This document shows positions 35,710 through 44,268 of a DNA stretch of 64,000 bases, one piece after another. Under the pieces are notes generated by a model. The model was not told the DNA's origin. It made no database searches and saw only the letters and a program-made list of their open reading frames with translations. The stretch's first letter is position 1. Every line of letters begins with the position of its first letter. The stretch is from Ulvibacterium sp965228935 (lineage in GTDB: Bacteria > Bacteroidota > Bacteroidia > Flavobacteriales > Flavobacteriaceae). The position numbers and the translations under genes are program-made. The stretch lies in the NCBI RefSeq assembly GCF_965228935.1, contig NZ_OZ245846.1, positions 2,232,001 through 2,296,000 on the forward strand. The letters are read 5' to 3'.

Positions 35710-37242
35710 TTAATAACTCGGATATTTGTCTATAGGGAAATCATTGGTCTTACCCAGTTTTGTTTCCACATTTGGATCGTAGGCCGGATTTTTGACAGGT
35801 AGCAAACCACCGACTTCGGTAACATAATCTTCCACCATTTTTGAGAGTTTTGCTACCAATTCCGGTCGTTCCGAACCGATATCGGTCGTCTCCCCGATAT
35901 CTGCCTGTAAATCGTATAATTTGAGGGCATCGGAGCGATTCTCCCCTTCCCCATATTCCTTGATTAGTTTATAGTTTTTATACCATATGGCCGTAGAGGG
36001 TACGTTATGGGTCACGGGCATGTAATGCGGAAAATGACTATAGATCGCATCGCGTTCCAGAGGGATGTCATTTTTTAGGACTTCGACTAGACTTACCCCG
36101 TCCAGCAGTTGATTAGGGTTCGCTTCGGTCTTTGTAACCTCCAAAAAGGTAGGATAGAAATCCACACTTTGAATCATCTCATCCGAGACCGTGTTCGGTT
36201 TGATCTCTCCGTTCCAGACCACGATGCAGGGTACTCGAATTCCGCCTTCATGAATATTTCCCTTTCCGTAGCTAAGAGGATAATTATTGGTCGGGAATTC
36301 CCCATTGACCACGTCGTACATGTTTCCACCATTATCGGAGAAGAAAACAATAATCGTATTGTCCATGAGTTGAAGCTCTTCCAATTTATCCAGCATCCTG
36401 CCCAGACTTTCATCCATTTTTTCCATCATACCGCCCATAATCGGATTGGCCTGCTTACCGCGTGGATCGGTTTTGTTTTTGTATTTCCCGATCAGATCAA
36501 GTGGTGCCTGATAGGGCGCATGAACGGCAAACTGCCAAAAATTCAAAAAGAAGGGTTCCTCTTTATGGTCTTCCAAGAAAAGCAGGGCCTCATCGGTTAT
36601 TCTATCGGTAATGTACTCTTTGTCTTCTTGGTCGGGTAATGTGCTGATATTGTAAGGCGAAAAGAAATTAGGTGGCCCCGGGTGATGCCCACCACCAATA
36701 TTGATATCAAAGCCCTGTTTTTTAGGCCAGTACGCTTCATGGCCCAAATGCCATTTTCCAATATGGGCGGTCGTATAGCCATTTGTTTTTAAGGCCTCCG
36801 CTATTGTAAATTCTTCCAAAGGCATAAATGTTCGGGAACGGGGACATGCCATTTTCATCCAAGGTGCGCCTTTTTTTGCGGCCAATGAAACATCTGGGTT
36901 TGGGGGTAAATGCCCGGCAGGCGTAGTCAATGAAAAACGGGCAGGATCTTTTCCTGAAAGGATACTGGCACGCGTTGGGGAACATAGGGCGTTTGCCGCA
37001 TAGGCCCGGGTAAACCGTTTTCCCATTTTCGCCAATCGGGTTATGTTGGGAGTGTCATAATATTTACTGCCATAGACTTCGGAATCCATCCATCCCATAT
37101 CGTCGACCATAAAGAAAATGATGTTGGGTTTTCTGAATTCCGGTACAACTTCCTGGTTTCCTTGGTTTTCCTTGCATGCCAGATTTAGAAAGGGTAGTGA
37201 AACAAGGAGAATAAATAGGTTGCTCTTGAAAACGGTTTTCAT
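35710..37242 (-). CDS. S1 sulfatase, lipoprotein, arylsulfatase A-like
   Basis: 510 residues. Lipoprotein signal with Cys C23 (LPFLNLAC-KEN). D47-D48 in MVDDMGWMD, formylglycine Cys C87 in CSPTRASILSG, GKWHLGH, HAPYQAP and FSDNGG all fit the arylsulfatase A-like part of S1. It ends in a distinctive NDFPIDKYPSY tail. Expected outside the inner membrane. The gene starts 3 bases after the stop of the GH78 gene at 37246 and precedes the 966-residue gene by 12, so the three are one transcript. It likely removes sulfate before exo-rhamnosidases act. Confidence 0.93.
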   Translation of the reverse strand: MKTVFKSNLFILLVSLPFLNLACKENQGNQEVVPEFRKPNIIFFMVDDMGWMDSEVYGSKYYDTPNITRLAKMGKRFTRAYAANALCSPTRASILSGKDPARFSLTTPAGHLPPNPDVSLAAKKGAPWMKMACPRSRTFMPLEEFTIAEALKTNGYTTAHIGKWHLGHEAYWPKKQGFDINIGGGHHPGPPNFFSPYNISTLPDQEDKEYITDRITDEALLFLEDHKEEPFFLNFWQFAVHAPYQAPLDLIGKYKNKTDPRGKQANPIMGGMMEKMDESLGRMLDKLEELQLMDNTIIVFFSDNGGNMYDVVNGEFPTNNYPLSYGKGNIHEGGIRVPCIVVWNGEIKPNTVSDEMIQSVDFYPTFLEVTKTEANPNQLLDGVSLVEVLKNDIPLERDAIYSHFPHYMPVTHNVPSTAIWYKNYKLIKEYGEGENRSDALKLYDLQADIGETTDIGSERPELVAKLSKMVEDYVTEVGGLLPVKNPAYDPNVETKLGKTNDFPIDKYPSY

Positions 37243-37245
37243 TTT

Positions 37246-39000
37246 TTATTGGATTATGGTTAGTCCGTCCGGGGCATCGATTTCTGTTTTCACGGTACCA
37301 TTCACATTCTTGGTATGGCTCACTTTTAGTAGACCATATTTGGTAGGAAAACTTCCTTTGGCCCATTCAAGATCGCCCAAGTTTGGAGCGATTTTAGCTT
37401 TTTTACCGGCGTCCATAAGGGTTATTCCCAATACATGTTGGCTCAACCATGATGTAGGCCCACTGGCCCAACCATGGCAAAGGCTATGTCTATAGCCAAC
37501 GTAACAGTATTCCCCGAAATCGCCATGTATATCAAACTTGTTCGGAGGGCTCAGTTCATCGATCCTTCCTGTATTTTTGGTATCGAGAATATCAAAATCT
37601 TCCCAAAAGGTAGTTGCGCCCAAATCGAGCATGCCACCCCAGTAATCGCGGATTGCCTTTAAGGCACCCTTATAATCACTGGCCTTGGCCATAGCCTCTA
37701 AAATGTAGTATCCGTAAAAAGTAGACATGCGTTGTACACCATCTTTAGTCAAGATTTGGTCATTGATTTTTTTGGCATCTTCCAAGTTTGCCAGAGCCAT
37801 CAATGCTGCGGCCTGTTTTGTCGTGTTGCCCTTGGGTTTATGTTTATGGAGCCTTTCGGCTACCTTTAAATATTTCTTCTGAAGTTCACTCTTTTGGTAA
37901 ATGCCCATGATTTCACTTCCGGCCTCAAAGGTCATGACCATCATGGCCTGTAGCCCAGCATGAACTGCCTCCGGAATCTCGCTTGTAGGCCAATCCATGA
38001 ATCGTCCGCCGTCCAATATTTCTTTATTGTTCTTATCGATGAACGAGCTCAGTTGATCCAAAAGTCCGATCATATAGTTTTCCTGTTCCTTTAAATAGGT
38101 GAGGTCGCCGTGATAGTCATATACATTTTTATGAATAAGCAACCACCACATGGAATACGAACTAATACCGTTCATCCATTGAGGCAAGGGATGTTGATCC
38201 CGGGCAAGATCCAAACTCCTGCGAACGATTTCATGGTCGCCAAAAACCGTATTGATGGTCATTACTTCGGGATGCATATCACCGACCCATACTAGACGAT
38301 CCCGTTTGATACCGTCCCAAAGGTAATTTTGCATGTTGAGATGCACCGTATAGGCACCTGTCATCCAAATTTTATTGAGTCGTTCATCATTGCTTTCAAA
38401 GGATCCGAGATAGGGAATGTCGCGGTATACGAAAGCTGCATCAATGGATTTTATCGGAGCATTTTCGTTGGCCTCGACGACATCGATACGTAGGAAGCGA
38501 AAACCGGTTTCCCCGACCTCGATGCTTCCCAGCCATGGCACTTCAATAATAAAGTCGCGCAATGAATGTTCATTGGTAGCATTCTGTTTTCCACCAATGT
38601 TCGACATGGCCTCACCTACAGATTCCCCGAAACGGAGCCTCAATTTTAAGGGAGTTTTACTTTCCCTAATGCCCATGGAAATCTTTACACCCCCATTGAT
38701 TTCCTTTCCATAATCCAACAATATTCCCGGCCTTTCTGCTTCCGTGCTGATAAACCGAAATAGATTTTGGTCGTTTACCGCAACTTGGCCATTCCCTTTT
38801 TTTATGAATGTCTCAACATTCTTGATAGATTTTCCGGAATTATCGGACTGCCAAACAATACGCTGTGGTTTTAGATAGGTCTTTACCATATCCGATGTGG
38901 TTGCTTTGCCTTCATATTCCTCTCCGAAGGAAGGAGGCAACTGGGCCTTGACGGATTGGGAGACAAAAAATACCAATGCGATCCAAATAATATGCTTCAT
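37246..39000 (-). CDS. GH78-type alpha-L-rhamnosidase, short form
   Basis: 584 residues from the Met at 39000, where the signal peptide begins (MKHIIWIALVFFVSQSVKAQ); an upstream in-frame Met at 39033 is less likely. Relatively short for GH78, lacking several N-terminal beta domains of the other two copies here. The catalytic block is WDGIKRDRLVWVGD (228-241). Compared with the usual RDERLGW pattern, the general-acid Glu position is Asp D234. WEDF in the C-terminal part of the helical barrel supplies the likely catalytic base. It is the first gene of the long minus-strand operon running to 26305. A 19-bp operator lies 69 bases upstream. Confidence 0.87.
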   Translation of the reverse strand: MKHIIWIALVFFVSQSVKAQLPPSFGEEYEGKATTSDMVKTYLKPQRIVWQSDNSGKSIKNVETFIKKGNGQVAVNDQNLFRFISTEAERPGILLDYGKEINGGVKISMGIRESKTPLKLRLRFGESVGEAMSNIGGKQNATNEHSLRDFIIEVPWLGSIEVGETGFRFLRIDVVEANENAPIKSIDAAFVYRDIPYLGSFESNDERLNKIWMTGAYTVHLNMQNYLWDGIKRDRLVWVGDMHPEVMTINTVFGDHEIVRRSLDLARDQHPLPQWMNGISSYSMWWLLIHKNVYDYHGDLTYLKEQENYMIGLLDQLSSFIDKNNKEILDGGRFMDWPTSEIPEAVHAGLQAMMVMTFEAGSEIMGIYQKSELQKKYLKVAERLHKHKPKGNTTKQAAALMALANLEDAKKINDQILTKDGVQRMSTFYGYYILEAMAKASDYKGALKAIRDYWGGMLDLGATTFWEDFDILDTKNTGRIDELSPPNKFDIHGDFGEYCYVGYRHSLCHGWASGPTSWLSQHVLGITLMDAGKKAKIAPNLGDLEWAKGSFPTKYGLLKVSHTKNVNGTVKTEIDAPDGLTIIQ

Positions 39001-39039
39001 GTTCAATGGTTTTATAACTGGCCTATAGGGCAATTTTTA

Positions 39040-39047
39040 TAAAAATA
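39040..39047 (-). promoter_or_regulatory. Candidate -7 box, GH78/sulfatase operon
   Basis: TATTTTTA on the minus strand, 5 of 6 fixed positions of TAnnTTTG, begins exactly 22 bases after the operator at 39069-39087. It lies 40 bases before the start at 39000. The same spacing recurs at the other copies. Confidence 0.55.
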
Positions 39048-39068
39048 GAATTTGGAATAGATTTATCT

Positions 39069-39087
39069 ATCCTGCACAATACTGTTC
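39069..39087 (-). promoter_or_regulatory. Operator copy 1 (CAG-N7-CAGGAT), GH78/sulfatase operon
   Basis: Coding-strand sequence GAACAGTATTGTGCAGGAT. The two CAG units are 10 bases apart, one helical turn, and match copies 2-6. It sits upstream of the eight-gene minus-strand operon that starts at 39000. Confidence 0.72.
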
Positions 39088-39137
39088 AAGATGTTATTAA
39101 GAAGTATCATTTTTCTTAAATGACCGCCATTTAATTC

Positions 39138-42100
39138 TCATTCAATGATTTGAATAGTTACTGGCCCGAGCAAACCCGAAGGAATAAGCTCTTCATCGGG
39201 AGAGATATCATCAACATTTAACCAAGTAGTACGTGCTGCTTCTGGAATGGTTTTGTCGCCTGTGATTCGATTACGCCAAACGTTGACCACCTCGACCTCA
39301 ATGGTGTTCTCCCCTTCTTGAATGGCCTTGTTTGCATTGAGTCGATAGGGAGCGATCCAGGTGGTGCCTAAATTCTTACCATTCAATTTTACTGAGGCCA
39401 TAACACCAACGTTGCCAAGATTTATGAATACATCCTTGGTTTCGGAATCTTTTTCATAGTTGAAGGTTGAAGTATATGTCGCAGTACCGGAGTAGTATTT
39501 AATGCTATCATTCTCATGGGACGACCAGTCTTTCAGGGTATCGAACTCCATGGTTTTGGCGGGGCCAATACCCTTATGGTGGAAATCCACCTTCCAGGGA
39601 CTTTCAAGAGTGTATATGGGCTTGTGATTTGGAAAGTTCGTCACATGACCCTTGTCCATCCCCTTGGGTTCAAAATTGGTAAAAACCAAGAACCAACTTT
39701 GAAGGGGCTCCATGGTGATGGGAACCGTGGTGCGTTCATTGTCTTCGGTGAATTCGTTCAGCATCCTTATTTCACCGGTCACAGCATCCCATAATTGAGG
39801 TTTTAATCCTTTTACCCGAAAGGAAGGGGAAATGTTGATTTTCTTTTCGCTTTGATTGGTCAAAAAATAGGTTTCCATTCCAGGCATCTTGCGATGTGTC
39901 CATAGCACGGGAACATCCTTGCCTAAATCTACATCCTTTACAATTTCTAGCTTCTCCAAGGCCTCTTGAAGGCTTATCCCTTCAACAATGAAGCCTTTTC
40001 CATAATTTTTTATCTTATCCGTATTCCGCCCCCACATTGTATCTGCCATTTCCTTTACACGGGCATCACTTTTAGGATAACCTTCAAGGCTAGGAGATTT
40101 TTGCGGAGCCTTACCATATATTTTTCCTCCTTGGGCCACCAAAGATTCGATTTTTGTCAATAGTTCGGGCCGCATGGTCTCAAATGGTGGGAGCACCATT
40201 AGGCTATACGACATACCATCGGGTAGTACAAACTTGCCATCTTTTACCGACAGGCGTTCCAATATTACCTCAGCGTTGATGTAGTCGTAGGAATAGCCAT
40301 CAGGAATCTCTGGGTTACGGGCACCCGTCATTATAGGTGCGTTTTCACCAATAAAGTAGCAGATGTCGGCAGCATAGGTACCCTGCTGCAATAAATGCTG
40401 CGACCGTCTTAAGTAGTCGAAATAAGCCTTGGATTTCTTGAACCATGTATTGTGCCTATTGAATTCCGTACTGAACCAGGCATTGACCCCCGGAACCCTG
40501 TTATCGTCAGGTTGGTGTATGTATAAATGGAGTACAAAATGGTTAATACCCTCAGTAAATGACCAATCTCCCCTTTTCTTCAGCAAGGCAGGATGTCTTA
40601 CATAACTTCTTCTGGCAGCTGTAAAGGCTTCCGCCGATACCCTGGATTTTCCATAAATATGGGCTGCAGATGAGGCCGATTTACATTCAATGTCCCCAAG
40701 AGATCCTTCGTTCCAAAATTCTCCTGAAACCAAGTTCGACTGCCCGCCATACATCAAGAATTCCGAAGGGAAGCCCCAATGCCCATAATTCTCCAACCAG
40801 AGATTTAGGTTATTTTCATTGCTGATTTTTCGGAGCCCCCCTACATATTCATAAGCAACTTTATCGGCTACCAATCTTCTAACATCCCATAAAAACCGAT
40901 CCGATGCCTCAACGCTCTGCACCACTCTACCCGTATAGGTCGGCAAGAAAGGTTTCGGATCATACCCATAGGTCTCCTTAAAGGCTTCTTGAAAATTATC
41001 GGTCCAGTTTTGAGAACCCATTTCGTAACTATCGGCTATTACATATTTGAAAGCACTCCTGTTTTCCTCTGGAATCCTATCGATGAATTTTCCGATAAAC
41101 TGTTCAAAATGGAACCGGATAAGTTCCTCGCTCATCTTATCGATTTCATAACCCTTTCCTTGTGGTGCCGAAGGAGCATTTTTGGTTCCGGTTGGGGTCA
41201 TGCCAAAACGTTGGATCGTCCATTCCCCGGGAGGTGCGTTCCATAAAAGCGTTCCATCGGAATCCATTTTATCACTGATATCCACAACATCGGCTTTTTT
41301 TACGGTAAGGGAATTGTCTGTAATCGCTGCCTGTTGTTCCCAGAGATAACTGTCCCATGCAGGAAATGGTGTAGGGTGCATTTTACCGAGGGTCTTCTCC
41401 GAATAGTCTTCCAAACCTACTGCTTCTGATAGTACTATTTCAGATAAATTCCAGACTTCCCGTTTGGCGTTTGGAAAGGTGTTGGACTGAAATACCCCGC
41501 CCAGAGCTTTCAACTTCAACCTAAAATTTTTGGATTCAGTTTCCGGTAATGTGACCAATATCGATGCATATTTATCAGGCCCTACATTGGGGCTTAACTT
41601 GCTTCGGTCTATGGTAAATGATTTTATGGATTTGTAGGTTCCATCTGTATTTGCAAAAACCTCACATGCAATCTTAATCTCATCTTTTGCAGGAACGATA
41701 CGTAAACTTCTTACAGTAAGGGGCTCGTCTGCAACAAAGTCGATCTGATAGTTTTCGACCGATTTTGAAAAACCGGCCACCGTTGTGGTATCCCTATCAA
41801 TTAATTGGTTTGCATTTTTAATACTTGGTGTACTATGGATCCTTGCATTAGGCAAGGAGAGCGTTTTTTCTTCGGACGCAATGGATGGGAAAGCCAAAAC
41901 ATAGGTATCTTGAAACTCTTGGGTGGGCTTGGCTAATTTTACTATTACCTCTTCGCCTCCTTTTACTTTAGTCTCGGAATACGTCATGTACCGCATGGCC
42001 ATTTCGGGTTCTACCCATGGCCCGCCGGACTGGCTCCACCCCGGGCAATTAAAAGCGCCGATGTCCACCCCGATGCGTTTGCCCTCATTTACCGCATGTA

Positions 42101-42419
42101 CCATATGGTCCCACCATGCTTCACTTAGCATGGGTACTTTCCCATCTTTTTCCTCGGGATTTATATTACCGATCAGCGCCCCACCGATACCGGCCTCCTT
42201 CATGGCCTCCAGATCTTTGGTGATACCTTCTTTTGAGATGTCATCCCCGATCCAATACCAATAGCACCATAAGGTATTATCATCCGAAGGGATTACAAAA
42301 TCTGTTTTGATTTTCGCAAAGTCGGGTTGTGGCTTTTTTTCGGATGAATCGCACTGTATCAAAATACTCCCGGCGATGAGTATCGACAAAAATGTTTTGA
42401 ATATATTCGATATTTCCAT
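39138..42419 (-). CDS. GH106 alpha-L-rhamnosidase, lipoprotein
   Basis: 1093 residues from the Met at 42419, which gives a lipoprotein signal with Cys C23 (FKTFLSILIAGSILIQC); the longer frame up to 42725 overlaps the sulfatase gene and lacks a signal. The start DNTLWCYWYWIGDDISKEGI plus DLEAMKEAGIGGALIGN is characteristic of GH106. DSYEMGS with D463 and E466 is in the catalytic region. A galactose-binding-like beta sandwich closes the protein (KLNGKNLGTTWIAPYRLNANK). It is an exo-acting, inverting alpha-L-rhamnosidase, expected on the outer-membrane surface or in the periplasm. It follows the sulfatase gene at 42460 by 40 bases and is the second gene of that operon. Confidence 0.93.
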   Translation of the reverse strand: MEISNIFKTFLSILIAGSILIQCDSSEKKPQPDFAKIKTDFVIPSDDNTLWCYWYWIGDDISKEGITKDLEAMKEAGIGGALIGNINPEEKDGKVPMLSEAWWDHMVHAVNEGKRIGVDIGAFNCPGWSQSGGPWVEPEMAMRYMTYSETKVKGGEEVIVKLAKPTQEFQDTYVLAFPSIASEEKTLSLPNARIHSTPSIKNANQLIDRDTTTVAGFSKSVENYQIDFVADEPLTVRSLRIVPAKDEIKIACEVFANTDGTYKSIKSFTIDRSKLSPNVGPDKYASILVTLPETESKNFRLKLKALGGVFQSNTFPNAKREVWNLSEIVLSEAVGLEDYSEKTLGKMHPTPFPAWDSYLWEQQAAITDNSLTVKKADVVDISDKMDSDGTLLWNAPPGEWTIQRFGMTPTGTKNAPSAPQGKGYEIDKMSEELIRFHFEQFIGKFIDRIPEENRSAFKYVIADSYEMGSQNWTDNFQEAFKETYGYDPKPFLPTYTGRVVQSVEASDRFLWDVRRLVADKVAYEYVGGLRKISNENNLNLWLENYGHWGFPSEFLMYGGQSNLVSGEFWNEGSLGDIECKSASSAAHIYGKSRVSAEAFTAARRSYVRHPALLKKRGDWSFTEGINHFVLHLYIHQPDDNRVPGVNAWFSTEFNRHNTWFKKSKAYFDYLRRSQHLLQQGTYAADICYFIGENAPIMTGARNPEIPDGYSYDYINAEVILERLSVKDGKFVLPDGMSYSLMVLPPFETMRPELLTKIESLVAQGGKIYGKAPQKSPSLEGYPKSDARVKEMADTMWGRNTDKIKNYGKGFIVEGISLQEALEKLEIVKDVDLGKDVPVLWTHRKMPGMETYFLTNQSEKKINISPSFRVKGLKPQLWDAVTGEIRMLNEFTEDNERTTVPITMEPLQSWFLVFTNFEPKGMDKGHVTNFPNHKPIYTLESPWKVDFHHKGIGPAKTMEFDTLKDWSSHENDSIKYYSGTATYTSTFNYEKDSETKDVFINLGNVGVMASVKLNGKNLGTTWIAPYRLNANKAIQEGENTIEVEVVNVWRNRITGDKTIPEAARTTWLNVDDISPDEELIPSGLLGPVTIQIIE

Positions 42420-42459
42420 GCAAATAGTGTTGTTTTGATTATGTTGTCTCAAGTAAATT

Positions 42460-44061
42460 CTAGGGTTTTTTCTGATATTTCGCTTTAAGGTTTTCGGGCA
42501 TTGCCGAAGGTGTATACGGATCACCTGTCCCTCTATCCCCTTGGGACGTATAATGTGGACTGGTGGATGTGCTTTTTGGGGTGTATGTTGTCTCACCACT
42601 TTCAGTAATCCACCAATGGAGCCAATCGCCAGCAAGTTCGTCCACTTTTTTAGGCAATATTCGTGAAAGGTCATTGGTTTCCAAGGGGTCTTTTTTGATA
42701 TTGTACAGTTCCCAACCAGTTCCATCCACTTCTACCAAACTCCATTTTTTTGTTCGGATGGCACGATTGTCCATAAACTGAAAATACAAAGGCGACTTTC
42801 TTTTGAACACATTTCCCTTTAATAAAGGAACAAATGATTTTCCGGCCAGTCTTTCCATAGACCGTGATTCATTTTGGACGATATCTGCCAGATCCAAAAT
42901 TGTGGGCATTACATCTACCATATGGAGCTTTTCATTGCGGAGACCTCCCGGTATTGTGATGCCTTTTGGCCAATACGCAATAGCCCCGGTCTTTACACCA
43001 CCATTGTGTTGGCTGATTTTATAAAGCCTGTTAGGAGCCACACTGGCGTAGGCCCATCCCGTTCCGGGCTGGTAGTTGGAACCGATATCTCCTGGTAAAA
43101 GCCCCCTTTCCAACATCACATTGTCCATGACCGAAAAAGAATCGGTACCATTGTCGCTCATGAACAGGATTAAAGTGTTCTCGGCTTGGTCGTTTGTTTC
43201 CAAGGCCTGCATAAGTTTCCCGATGCCTTTATCCATACGTTCTACCATTGCGGCGTATACCGACATGCGCAGGTCTTCCAAGTCCTTTTGTTCCGGTGTC
43301 AATGCATCCCAATCCGGTAGGTTTTCCGGGAATTTGGGCAAAGGCGTAGCAGAGTCGATAATTCCGAATTTAATCTGGTTTTTGATACGGGCCTCCCGAA
43401 TGGCCTGCCATCCTTGTAAATAGGTTCCTCTGTAGGCCATGATTTCCTCCTTGGAGGCCTGTAACGGATTGTGCGGAGCTTGATAACTCAAGTAGAGAAA
43501 AAAAGGTCGGTTATCGGTATTGCCCTTGTTTTCGACAAATTGGACGGCACGATCTGAAAATGCGTCCGTACTATAAAAATCTTCACCAAAATTGTTAAAG
43601 GGCTGCTGGTTCAACCGATAATCCTTGCTTCCTTCAAAATAGCTTGAATAGCCCCCTAAAAATCCAAAAAAGTAGTCAAATCCCTTGTCATTGGGCTCCC
43701 CATTGAGGTGCCATTTACCGACAATACCGGTTCGATAACCTGAAGCCTTTAGTTTTTGGGCAATATTAGGGTCTTTTTCAATGCCATATCCCGTTTTGGG
43801 CCACCACCTTCCCGTTAAAAGAGAACTACGTGAAATTACGCACATACCGGCATTGTACATATTGGGGAGGCGTAGCCCCTTGTTTGCCATCTTGTCCAAA
43901 TTCAGGGTTTTGATTTCGCCACCGTAACAGCCGAGGTCACTATATCCCAGATCATCCGCAACGATTAAAATAATGTTTGGCCTATCATTTTGTCGCGCCT
44001 GTAAGATAGGCAAGCCAAAGGCACAGCAAAATAAAAATGATAGCAATGGTTTTTTATTCAT
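42460..44061 (-). CDS. S1 sulfatase with non-canonical CVISR motif
   Basis: 533 residues from the Met at 44061, where an Sec signal peptide starts (MNKKPLLSFLFCCAFGLPILQA); the frame opens to 44145 but that extension would hide the signal. D36-D37 (VADDLGYSDLG), GKWHLNG, QAPHNPL and MSDNGTDS are S1 features. At the formylglycine site the protein reads CVISR with C74, where the usual core is C-x-P/A-x-R; the third position is Ile. The DNA is unambiguous there (TGC GTA ATT TCA CGT). Whether the enzyme is matured normally is open. It is the only one of the six sulfatases without a lipobox. It heads the operon with GH106. Confidence 0.87.
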   Translation of the reverse strand: MNKKPLLSFLFCCAFGLPILQARQNDRPNIILIVADDLGYSDLGCYGGEIKTLNLDKMANKGLRLPNMYNAGMCVISRSSLLTGRWWPKTGYGIEKDPNIAQKLKASGYRTGIVGKWHLNGEPNDKGFDYFFGFLGGYSSYFEGSKDYRLNQQPFNNFGEDFYSTDAFSDRAVQFVENKGNTDNRPFFLYLSYQAPHNPLQASKEEIMAYRGTYLQGWQAIREARIKNQIKFGIIDSATPLPKFPENLPDWDALTPEQKDLEDLRMSVYAAMVERMDKGIGKLMQALETNDQAENTLILFMSDNGTDSFSVMDNVMLERGLLPGDIGSNYQPGTGWAYASVAPNRLYKISQHNGGVKTGAIAYWPKGITIPGGLRNEKLHMVDVMPTILDLADIVQNESRSMERLAGKSFVPLLKGNVFKRKSPLYFQFMDNRAIRTKKWSLVEVDGTGWELYNIKKDPLETNDLSRILPKKVDELAGDWLHWWITESGETTYTPKSTSTSPHYTSQGDRGTGDPYTPSAMPENLKAKYQKKP

Positions 44062-44114
44062 TGGGCTTTGTTCTATATTTTTTGATTTCAGGCTTTGTTT
44101 TGACCTATCCAACG

Positions 44115-44122
44115 TAAAAAAA
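44115..44122 (-). promoter_or_regulatory. Candidate -7 box, sulfatase-GH106 operon
   Basis: TTTTTTTA on the minus strand, 4 of 6 fixed positions, 22 bases after operator copy 2. A/T richness lowers its weight; the constant spacing raises it. Confidence 0.4.
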
Positions 44123-44143
44123 GTCAAAAGAATGGATGTGTTC

Positions 44144-44162
44144 ATCCTGCACTGTGCTGGTT
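44144..44162 (-). promoter_or_regulatory. Operator copy 2, sulfatase-GH106 operon
   Basis: Coding-strand sequence AACCAGCACAGTGCAGGAT, keeping CAG-N7-CAGGAT. It is 82 bases upstream of the sulfatase start at 44061. Confidence 0.7.
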
Positions 44163-44191
44163 ACTTTGGATACCTTGGAAATACATCGAAC

Positions 44192-44210
44192 CGACAGGGA
44201 AGTACAGGAT
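44192..44210 (+). promoter_or_regulatory. Operator copy 3, GH78 gene
   Basis: CGACAGGGAAGTACAGGAT on the plus strand, keeping CAG-N7-CAGGAT. It is 58 bases upstream of the start at 44269. Confidence 0.7.
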
Positions 44211-44231
44211 GCTTTTTTTTAAGCGGGGCCT

Positions 44232-44239
44232 TTCTTTTG
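44232..44239 (+). promoter_or_regulatory. Candidate -7 box, GH78 gene
   Basis: TTCTTTTG matches 5 of 6 fixed positions of TAnnTTTG and begins 22 bases after operator copy 3. It is 29 bases before the GH78 start, giving a short leader. Confidence 0.55.
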
Positions 44240-44268
44240 TTAACATCCAAAACTCAACATTTTTGATT

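Larger units (their letters stand above)
44062..44268. other. Divergent control region between sulfatase and GH78 genes
   Basis: The 207 bases carry two back-to-back copies of the 19-bp operator (44144-44162 and 44192-44210), 29 bases apart, each followed at +22 by a -7-like box on its own strand. One serves the minus-strand sulfatase-GH106 operon, the other the plus-strand GH78 gene. No other feature was seen. Confidence 0.7.

Noticed and set aside
42420..42725. Upstream extension of the GH106 gene to 42725
   Set aside because: It would overlap the sulfatase gene by over 260 bases and bury the lipoprotein signal that begins at 42419.
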